This document shows, in pieces, positions 58,201 through 64,000 of a stretch of 64,000 nt of DNA (position 1 is its first letter; each line of letters opens with the position of its first letter). The notes below the pieces were generated by a model. The model was not told the DNA's origin. It did no database searches and saw nothing but the letters and a program-made list of their open reading frames with translations. This DNA is from Mugil cephalus. Taxonomy: Eukaryota; Chordata; Actinopteri; Mugiliformes; Mugilidae. Where the stretch lies: assembly GCF_022458985.1 (NCBI RefSeq), contig NC_061773.1, positions 1,494,001 through 1,558,000 on the forward strand. The letters run 5' to 3'. Position numbers and translations under genes: made by a program.

Positions 58201-60807
58201 GTTCCTCAAATTCAACACAAACTTTTTAGGCATAACGTAAAAGTTTATGTAATGTAACACATAAACACTGACACTCGGCCGACACCACTACTATGATTAT
58301 AATAGCAAGAGTGACACCATATAGAGACAATGTGAGGTCCTGGTTTTCACTTAAGACCTGGGGCCAACCCGCCCACAACGTGACTCACCCACTGTTGAGC
58401 AGTCAGCGGCACGACTTTGCCGTTGTCCTGGCAACTGCAGCCCATAGCTACCTGACAGGCCTCCCATGGGATAAAGAGAAGAAAATGGAAGGGAAGGTTT
58501 TTCTTGTGTTTGTGTGTGTGGTTATGTGCAAATCGTTGTCAGCTGTGGGTGGTCCACAATCGACGACACAGGCGTTATGCAAGGTCCGCTGCCATAGTTA
58601 TGCTCTAGCGCCAGGTCAGAATTAGCCTTTCAAGGAGGTATGATGAGGGAAGACAGTTCTCATCTTTTATTGGCAGGAGGTTAATCAGCTGTACGGACTG
58701 TGCATAGGATCACGCTGTAGTTGGAGAATCTCTTTTTCTCAAATCCCAATCCATGAGCCAAGCCTTCAATACGCAACCTGACTTTCGGTACAAACGTGAG
58801 AAAAACGCAGAAAACTATGGCAGAAGGACATTTTCCTAATAGAATAATTGAATTTTCTCATAATACCAAACAGGCATAACACGATGGCCACCATCCTAAT
58901 ATTGTGTAGGAGGTTGTGACTCCTCAGGGAATGGACATGGGTCTTCTGAGGGTGTCCTGTGGTGTCTGGGAACAGAATGTTGTTAGTGGGGGACTTTGGG
59001 TCCTATGGGTTGAGGGGAGGGGCCTGTGTGGATCATCCCACAGATACTTGGTCAGTTTGGGATCTAGTGAATTTGGAGGCCAGGTCAACACCTTGCGCAG
59101 TTTTTCATGTTTTCGGAGTAGTTCCTAAACTGTGTGTGTGATGGGTCTAGTGCAGTAGCTAGAGGGAAAGCGCATGCCTACTTCCCATCTGCTTGCTACC
59201 TCTTGCTTTTAGAACTGCCACTGGTTAGCCCTTGTGATGAATGCAGAACATGACCATGCACAGTAATTGGGGTTTTGCAGCCACAGGTGAACTTGGCAGG
59301 GGATCTGGGAGGAACAGTGGTCCCCAGAGATACGGTGTACAGGCCCACCCTGGTGGACATGCCTTGGCACCTATCATAGCTGCTGCAAGTGCATATGGCA
59401 GGTTGGGTCTTTCTGTAAATGTAGCAAAGCCTGTAGTACTGTGCCAGTGGGCATCCAATCCCTCATCCCATCCACCAATGCTCACTATCAAGCGCCGTGC
59501 AGGCATAGAGTCCTTCAAATACCTCAGCAGCTTCCTCTTAAACGACTGAAGCATTAAAAAGGAGATACAAAACCGTATCAAACAGCCATCATCTTCATTC
59601 AGTCAACTCAGAAGGGTCTTTCAGAATACAGACTTCAACCTCCACACTGAAATATTTGTTTACCTGGCAGTACTCATAACGACACTCCTCTACAAAGCAT
59701 GGACCCTGAACAGCCACCACCTGAGGATGCTCGAGGCCTTTCACATCAGATGCCTACAGTGTATTCTGTAGATAACCTGTAGTTCTATATGTACAAAACT
59801 ACTACACCATATAAGTGTAAGTGTAGAACTACCACACTACATAAGTTCTATATGGCCAATTACACCTGTTTAGCAGTTCAGAAGGAGGCCAGAAAAGGCG
59901 ATATAAAGACCAACATAAAATCCTGATGAAAAGATGCAGCCTGAACACCACCCAGCTGGAGGACACTGCCTCCCAACGCTCCACCTAGCCGAGGCTCTGC
60001 CAACAAGGAATGCAGAAACTGGAGGAGGCGCCTAAGGAGACATGAAGCCAGTATCACATCTACACCCCCAGTCTGTGGCCTCACCTGCTCTGTTATTGGC
60101 AGAGAGTGCATCATCAGACACGATGGACAACCCAAGTAAGCAAATGTCAGACTGCATCCTGCTGGGGATGTGCTGCCATCAAGGAGTGTCGTTGCTATGG
60201 GGTGGGGGTGTCTGGTCTGGTCTAGGTGGGTGATACATGTCTAAGTAACATCCACGTGAATGGCAGGTCCAAAAGTTTCCCAGCAGAACATTGTATTGTC
60301 ACAAGATGGTCAATGTTATTTATGTCTCCTGTCAGTGGTTTTAATGTTGTGGCTCATTGGTGTATATATTGTATACTGCAGGTTATGTTAAAAACAAAAT
60401 GCCACAAGAAACCACACATTACTGATATTTTTACCCCTCTTAAATAGAAGATAATTTCTTGTTAAGGACATTTATTCCACTGATTCTACTTGGAGATAAT
60501 TAACTATAGATTGATGAACTCCAATCAATTTTATCATCAACATCAACACTCATCAACACAAGACCCAGGTACTTTAATAGACATGGCCTAGGTACTGTGA
60601 AGTCACTGTCACAAACGCTGTAAGAAAGAGAATGCAGAATGCACTGAAGCAGAGAGTTCCAAAAGACAGAAAGAAAAGTGGAAACTTGAAACCTAATTGA
60701 AAATCTCTTAAGCATCCTAGGTTTTTGGTGAAGTCGCTGTGCTGTTGATGTGTACCTACCCTCTTCTGGTCCTCCAACAGCTTCTCAGGCTGGTTCTGAT
60801 CCAGCTG
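32545..60807 (-). CDS. itpr1: IP3 receptor type 1, C-terminal part (last 21 exons)
   Basis: IP3-gated calcium-release channel of the endoplasmic reticulum. Exons, minus strand: 60807-60760, 57929-57797, 55607-55426, 51056-50873, 50667-50414, 48895-48695, 48591-48481, 48206-48111, 47957-47814, 47630-47523, 47409-47217, 45358-45236, 42830-42655, 41101-40937, 40469-40280, 40188-40096, 38336-38197, 37412-37247, 34350-34190, 33499-33338, 32631-32545. They give 1,038 codons; all junctions are GT/AG, phases join and there is no stop or frameshift. Order: SII splice segment, PKA site, coupling domain, membrane segments, pore filter GGGVGD, zinc-finger linker, coiled coil, end NINPQQPA. The PQQPA end and the RRDSLTSF site mark type 1 rather than types 2 or 3. 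The IP3-binding N-terminal half lies beyond base 64000. Teleosts often keep two itpr1 copies; which one this is cannot be told here. Confidence 0.97.
36487..37097 (-). mobile_element. Tc1-like non-autonomous element, copy H, expanded by a CA repeat
   Basis: Inverted copy. The right end reads CATAATGTTATGCCTGATCA followed by GTGTATA, and the left end keeps ACATTAAAACCACTG. Its central linker, a short CA/TG stretch in other copies, is here a nearly 100-base CA run. It lies about 150 bases upstream (transcript 3') of exon 37412-37247. Confidence 0.85.
36707..36803. repeat. CA microsatellite inside copy H
   Basis: About 40 CA units ending in CAAACACACACACAG, followed directly by the element sequence ATATGGTTTAGGAACAACTC. 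Confidence 0.95.
37247..38336 (-). CDS. itpr1: itpr1 pore exons: selectivity filter and TM6
   Basis: 38336-38197 encodes an acidic [11 protein letters not shown] lead, the pore helix [15 protein letters not shown], the filter GGGVGD and VLRKPSKE. 37412-37247 encodes TM6 ([20 protein letters not shown]) and ends in CFIC, the first half of the zinc finger. Confidence 0.97.
39160..39616 (-). mobile_element. Tc1-like non-autonomous element, copy I (itpr1 intron)
   Basis: Inverted copy between exons 40188-40096 and 38336-38197. The left end reads CACTGATTAGGCTCAACATT. The right terminus is lost after CTACACAATGTAT. Confidence 0.75.
40096..47409 (-). CDS. itpr1: itpr1 exons of the membrane domain, TM1 to luminal loop
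   Basis: 47409-47217: [20 protein letters not shown], the cytosolic lead-in. 45358-45236: TM1 ([19 protein letters not shown]). 42830-42655: TM2 and loop ([20 protein letters not shown]). 41101-40937: [20 protein letters not shown] and the next hydrophobic helix. 40469-40280: [20 protein letters not shown], the S4-S5 linker, and a membrane helix ending in [10 protein letters not shown]. 40188-40096: luminal loop. Two N-glycosylation sequons (PNAT and ENCT) sit in the loop, the number known for type 1. Confidence 0.96.
42919..42991. mobile_element. Miniature inverted-repeat element, 73 bp
   Basis: ATACACTACCAGTCA (42919-42933) is an exact reverse complement of 42977-42991. The inner flanks (CAAACGTTTGACTGG side) resemble Tc1-type termini found in fish. 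It lies 90 bases from itpr1 exon 42830-42655, on its 5' side. Confidence 0.65.
43142..43204. repeat. TG microsatellite
   Basis: About 31 uninterrupted GT units in an itpr1 intron. Confidence 0.95.
44431..44657 (+). mobile_element. Tc1-like non-autonomous element, copy J (left half only)
   Basis: Left end CGATCAGGTATAACATTATA. Runs through GAGTTGTTCCTAAAGTG, then is lost where other copies have the TG linker. Located between exons 45358-45236 and 42830-42655. Confidence 0.75.
46185..46325 (-). repeat. Degenerate V-SINE-like 3' part
   Basis: TTCCATCGATTTTCCATAAA then CACTTATCCTGTTCAGG is the inverted 3' tail (GGATAAGTGGT type), followed by a diverged body. Confidence 0.45.
46742..47148 (+). 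mobile_element. Tc1-like non-autonomous element, copy K (itpr1 intron)
   Basis: Left end CTGATCAGACATATCATTCT. Full middle with CATCCTGCTGGGGATGGCTG. Right end ATTGTTATGCCTAATCAGTG then TATATA. Its right edge is only about 70 bases from the donor of exon 47409-47217. Confidence 0.8.
47523..48895 (-). CDS. itpr1: itpr1 exons of the regulatory helical domain (five exons)
   Basis: Exons 48895-48695 ([20 protein letters not shown] onward), 48591-48481 ([20 protein letters not shown]), 48206-48111 ([20 protein letters not shown]), 47957-47814 ([17 protein letters not shown]...) and 47630-47523 ([12 protein letters not shown]...). All start and end in phase 0. The fourth carries an acidic [14 protein letters not shown] stretch that is several residues longer than its mammalian counterpart. 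Confidence 0.96.
49000..49423 (+). mobile_element. Tc1-like non-autonomous element, copy L (itpr1 intron)
   Basis: Located between exons 50667-50414 and 48895-48695. Unusually, its left end reads TCAGCCACAACATTAAAACC, the sequence normally found (inverted) at the right end. The right end is normal (ATGTTGTGGCTGATCTGTGT). The linker carries TGTGTTTGTGTGTGTGTCTG. Confidence 0.8.
49424..50413. other. itpr1 intron remainder
   Basis: AT-rich. No exon or repeat recognised. Confidence 0.5.
50414..51056 (-). CDS. itpr1: itpr1 exons 51056-50873 and 50667-50414
   Basis: The first encodes [20 protein letters not shown] and [15 protein letters not shown]. The second encodes [20 protein letters not shown] through [20 protein letters not shown]. 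The joint between them ([14 protein letters not shown]) is the least conserved part of this stretch. Both are armadillo-like helical-repeat sequence of the regulatory domain. Confidence 0.95.
51057..55425. other. 4.4-kb itpr1 intron, no further exon recognised
   Basis: The largest fully contained intron except that at 57930-60759 and with no transposon copy. It holds a G-rich run at 52249-52278, a (TGCTC)n near 53754-53779 and GGA-rich DNA near 53452-53474. The flanking exon phases match, so no missing exon is required. Confidence 0.5.
55426..55607 (-). CDS. itpr1: itpr1 exon, coupling-domain start
   Basis: Encodes [20 protein letters not shown] through [17 protein letters not shown] to [10 protein letters not shown], nearly identical to mammalian type 1. 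A 4.4-kb intron separates it from the next exon at 51056. Confidence 0.97.
55866..55910 (-). repeat. Tail fragment of the 485-1110 repeat family
   Basis: TAGTTATTGGCGTTATATAA is the reverse complement of the start block TTATATAACGCCAATAACAA (near 531), followed by a TTGAACTGAAT tail. Confidence 0.55.
57797..57929 (-). CDS. itpr1: itpr1 exon with PKA/PKG phosphorylation site
   Basis: Encodes [20 protein letters not shown] then [24 protein letters not shown] fits R-R-X-S and corresponds to the mammalian Ser1755 site (GRRESLTSF). The mammalian Gly-rich linker after it is reduced here to [15 protein letters not shown], made by this exon plus the next. Confidence 0.95.
57974..58018. repeat. GA-rich simple repeat
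   Basis: AGAGAGAGAGGGAGAGAGAG-type purine run in an itpr1 intron, close to exon 57929-57797. Confidence 0.85.
58867..60366 (+). mobile_element. Tc1-like non-autonomous element, copy M, split by an insertion
   Basis: The left part 58867-59140 ends in CCTAAACTGTGTGTGTG. The right part resumes at 60146 with TCAGACTGCATCCTGCTGGG and ends TTGTGGCTCATTGGTGTATA. Other copies join these parts directly. It lies between itpr1 exons 60807-60760 and 57929-57797. Confidence 0.85.
59141..60145 (+). mobile_element. Truncated LINE fragment inserted in copy M
   Basis: Plus-strand pieces include [20 protein letters not shown] and [13 protein letters not shown], resembling the C-terminal reverse-transcriptase segment of fish LINEs (VYxAVVxxTLLYGxETWTL...LExFHxRCLRxIL), interrupted by stops. 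Further on, an [23 protein letters not shown] stretch follows. No complete frame remains. The class (for example CR1/L2-like) is not certain. Confidence 0.6.
60760..60807 (-). CDS. itpr1: itpr1 exon with tandem acceptor, SIIB/SIIC splice segment
   Basis: Encodes [16 protein letters not shown] just before GEALRQ, the position of the neuronal SII splice segment of mammalian type 1 receptors. The acceptor is CCCAGCAG|CTG, so splicing at the first AG gives 16 residues and at the second gives 15 (without Gln). Length is a multiple of 3 either way, so the whole exon could also be skipped without a frameshift. Confidence 0.85.
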
Positions 60808-61959
60808 CTGGGTGCAGTGAGGAGTGTGAGCACAGTGGTCCAAACAGATACAAACACAGGGTTAGTACTCATGCTGCACAGATATAGGCACTTGTCAGGT
60901 TAATAACCCCACGTCATCTACTTATTCAGCTGTTTTCAAGTGGCCATGCAAAGGTCTGCCCGATGTGAGGCGACATGCTCTTACTGTTAGATCAGAAACC
61001 AGGGACACGTTGTGGAGAGTTTAGAGAGCTGAGAGAGGAGATGTGTCCAGTGCTGACAGTTAAATGAAATGTTAAAGGGTATACCCAGTGTGTAGTCTTT
61101 TGTTCTATTTTTAAACTCGATGTAAATATGTGAACAGCTTTTGGAATCGATATTACAGTAAAATCCAGGGTAATCATGGTTTTGGTCGTACTTCTTGATT
61201 GTTGATGAGGAAACACAAACACCTGATTCCCATGTAGTCGTGAAGGGTATTTCCCTTTAACATGCAAATGAAGCAACATGAACTGTGCTCCTTGCATATC
61301 AGGTTGTTGCTTTATTATTCATTTATTTTAAAGAAAGGATGCAACTGGTGATTTAGGCAAGCCAGCAACATTATTTTTTTTGCTATGTCCCACTATAATG
61401 GTCTCTACGTTACTCCTCATCTTCACCTCAGTCTAAATGTGTTGGACATGCGTGGATTTATGCATGAACACTAAATCAAAACAGCCCATGTAACATTTTG
61501 TACAATTATTTTGCAATACCTTGGAATTTGAGCAACACATTTCCCATTGCAGCATTAACCTAAACCAGGGAGATTAAATCTGAGACATGGTGTATCCTTT
61601 ATTTGATATCATAACTTTCATATATCTCTTACAGATTCAGCTTGTAAACCAGACAAACGCAATCGTTGAAAGACACCACATAATCACAACCAAAACGGTG
61701 TGTTCCTAGTCTTACAGTATACAACTGATAACAAGCGAGCAAAAGGTATGGTTTAGCATTTTGGGAAGAAGGAACTTTTTTTTGGATTTTATGCGACTGT
61801 CTCCTGCCATCATTTACTATCCATACGATCTCTGCAATAATAACATATTTCATAGTAAATGTACAGTATGATCCTTGTATCTCCTGTTGACACTTACCCT
61901 GTCTGCATTTTATTCACTTATTCAGAGGATCATGTTTACATCATCTATGGACAGTTTCG
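60808..61959. other. itpr1 intron upstream of the SII exon, no exon recognised
   Basis: I looked on the minus strand for the preceding SIIA-type exon and found none. It is either farther upstream or absent. Confidence 0.45.
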
Positions 61960-62100
61960 AAAGTTTTATAGCACAGTTTTTGTATAGATTGTGTATTGTT
62001 TACAAGTGTCTTGTTTTAGACGTCATGCTGCTCTCATGTGCCTTAAATTATGCCACGGGGACAAATGTATCTGAATCTGAATTCTTATCAACTTTCTTAC
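61960..62100 (+). repeat. LINE-like 3' end fragment
   Basis: AATTATGCCACGGGGACAAA followed by TGTATCTGAATCTGAAT resembles the 3' end of a fish LINE (CACGGGGACAAATAAAG type). Confidence 0.35.
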
Positions 62101-63844
62101 TCTGAGGCAGAAGATGGGTCCCACTATTTAAATGGTAAATATGCAGCTATACATATTGTTAGGTTAGCGTAGCATGGAGACTGACTGCAAGACTGGAACT
62201 AGAGGGAAACATTTGGCTCTCACTAAAGGTTAAAAATCCACCTACAGCACCCTAATAAAAGAATCATTTGTTTGTCGACACTTTTTTTTTGTTTTTGCTT
62301 TTTCTCATGCATGCATTTCACTCTGACCAATTAAAATTCCTTCCTAATGCACTTATGACGTGAATGGTTAGTCAAGTCAAGAGGCAGTTGCTCTTCAGCT
62401 CAAAATTTCCACTGTGCTTCCCCAGACAGTGTTTCCTTTCTCAGTAGTGATGAAAAGACAGTAACACAAAGAAGGAGTTTCATACTGAAAAAGGACAAGC
62501 CAAGACGCTTGGATAGATAGTAATTTCATTTGACAGACACAGGAAGTCTCATAATAGGTTCAGATAAACTCATGAAACTAGATGAGCTCTGTACATTTTG
62601 AGGCCAATCACGTAAACAGAATCAATTATAAACAATATAAACTGAATGTGTGAGTACAACAATAATAATTTAATACCAGACTGAAAAACTAGGAGGACAG
62701 ATTAGTTTTTTGGCTAAGCACTGTAACTTTGTTGTTGTGTGGTAACCTTTTCAGTGACAGTAACACTTTGGTAAGGCAAGAAAGTGAACAAGCTTATTTC
62801 CAAAATGTCAAACATTTCTTTAGATATTTTAGAAAAATTCAAGAGCAAAGGAAACTAATAGAAATCACTCTGAAACTGTCAGTTGCCATCAGGAATGAGT
62901 AAATATGAGGTGAGAGGTTCTCAGTTTGAGCAAAATGAAAACACAAAACACAAAAGCCAAACATAACTTCAAACACAGAGCTCGGCTGTCCCGTCCTCAT
63001 TTTCTTATCTTCTTATGGCTAACCCAAACAATGGAAATTCAGCTCAGAATAGGCACCATCTTGTAGTGTTCAAGTCAGTATCAGTAGCTGTGTGTGTGCT
63101 CACCGAGGGGAAATGAAACTGGTAAAAGGTGCCGCTCCCTGTACATTGTTACATAAAAGGACACACTACGAGGCAGGAGAAAGGGAATGCAGAGACCAGG
63201 GGTGATGGGGTTACAGTTACATAATCACTCCAAAAGGAAATAGGGCACTAAACCAGTGACATGGAGCGGCTTACAGTGGCCATCTGTCACCAAAAAACAC
63301 TGAGGGCAACAGCGAGAGAACTAGTGAAAACACAGAGGAATAACAAGTGCAGTATGGGCCGATTTGCACACTTTAATAGAAGAGACAGAGTCTCTATTAG
63401 GCAAAGTCAGTGGCATTATGTTCACCAATTATGCAGTCTTAATAACCAACTGCTTCACCTTCCCAAAGCTCAAGGGCTTAAATAGAATAGAACCATAACA
63501 CACAATAAATATGACAAAATCCTGTCATTTAACAGAAAATTCACAATAAGCATCCAATGTACCACTGGAGAAAAAAACATTAGAGTTCCAGATGATATTA
63601 ACTAAACTAGCTTTTTAATGGTGTTGATGAAAGATGCTACCTAACAAGTCACTCCGAAGCTTCACAGGGCGTTCAGGTGTCTTGAGATTTATTTATTATA
63701 AAGACCAAAGAAATAAGTATGATTTTTGAGTATGGTATGCAAAACTGCACTTGAAAACTGACAGATGGACATGAAAGAAGTTATTGTATTTACTGAAACA
63801 ACAAACCTTTGAACAGCAGTAATGAATCCCTTATCTAGCAGCTG
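62101..63844. other. No recognised feature
   Basis: Presumed itpr1 intron. A 74-codon open frame at 63261-63485 (MERLTVAICHQ...) has no recognised homology and no splice context. Confidence 0.4.
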
Positions 63845-63905
63845 TGATATCGCATAGATCTCATCTCATCTTCTACAGCCACTTATCTTCATTAGGGTCA
63901 CCTAG
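63845..63905 (-). repeat. V-SINE-like 3' tail fragment
   Basis: CTCATCTCATCTTCTACAGC then CACTTATCTTCATTAGGGTC is the inverse of the SINE tail at 18178-18218. Confidence 0.5.
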
Positions 63906-64000
63906 TTAAGTCTTCACCCTAGTTAAACTCAACACCTTGCTGTCTTTTGAGGACATTCAGTCTCCAATACACTAATTCTTCTTCTATTATTTCTACTTAA

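Noticed and set aside
63100..63114. Possible 15-base minus-strand micro-exon between CCAG and GTGAGC
   Set aside because: Too short, encodes FHFPS, matches nothing known at this place in type 1 receptors, and is likely chance.

Overview
The window is teleost-type nuclear DNA: intron-rich genes with GT/AG splice sites, many CA/TG microsatellites, Tc1-like DNA transposon remnants, and the V-SINE-like and LINE debris common in ray-finned fish. Three vertebrate genes can be read exon by exon, and all joins keep frame. They are ttll3 (plus strand, 16468-21909, apparently complete, 817 codons plus stop), bhlhe40 (minus strand, 28279-26035, complete, 427 codons plus stop) and the 3' part of itpr1 (minus strand, 60807-32545, the last 21 exons, 1,038 codons; the gene continues beyond base 64000).

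Layout. Bases 1-14370 hold no recognised gene. They contain repeats: a solo LTR with a 5-bp target duplication, a Tc1-like transposase remnant, V-SINE pieces, and several copies of one internally deleted Tc1-like family. At 14371-14415 there is a possible first coding exon of an unrecognised minus-strand gene. Two RFX/X-box-like sites (15931-15985) lie upstream of ttll3, which encodes a tubulin glycylase of cilia. ttll3 and bhlhe40 are tail to tail, separated by transposon remnants and the bhlhe40 3' UTR. The bhlhe40 promoter region (about 28550-28760) carries a tandem E-box. Next come the itpr1 3' UTR and itpr1 itself. itpr1 lying upstream of bhlhe40 on the same strand matches the order known in tetrapods. 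ttll3 as the next neighbour does not match the human arrangement as I know it.

Gene roles. itpr1 is the IP3-gated calcium channel of the endoplasmic reticulum. The part seen here runs from the end of the SII splice region through a PKA site, coupling domain, channel pore, zinc-finger linker and C-terminal coiled coil. bhlhe40 is a bHLH-Orange transcriptional repressor of clock and hypoxia responses. ttll3 adds glycine to tubulin in axonemes. Nothing suggests these three form one pathway.

The most notable patterns are: thirteen copies of one non-autonomous Tc1-like element, two of them in opposite orientation flanking a single ttll3 exon; a microsatellite expanded inside another copy; a tandem CAGCAG splice acceptor in itpr1 at the place of the known one-residue SIIB variant; and paired X-boxes in front of ttll3. 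I see no undescribed multi-gene system. For the Tc1-like family, '+' means the end reading CAGGCATAACATTATGACC is on the left.
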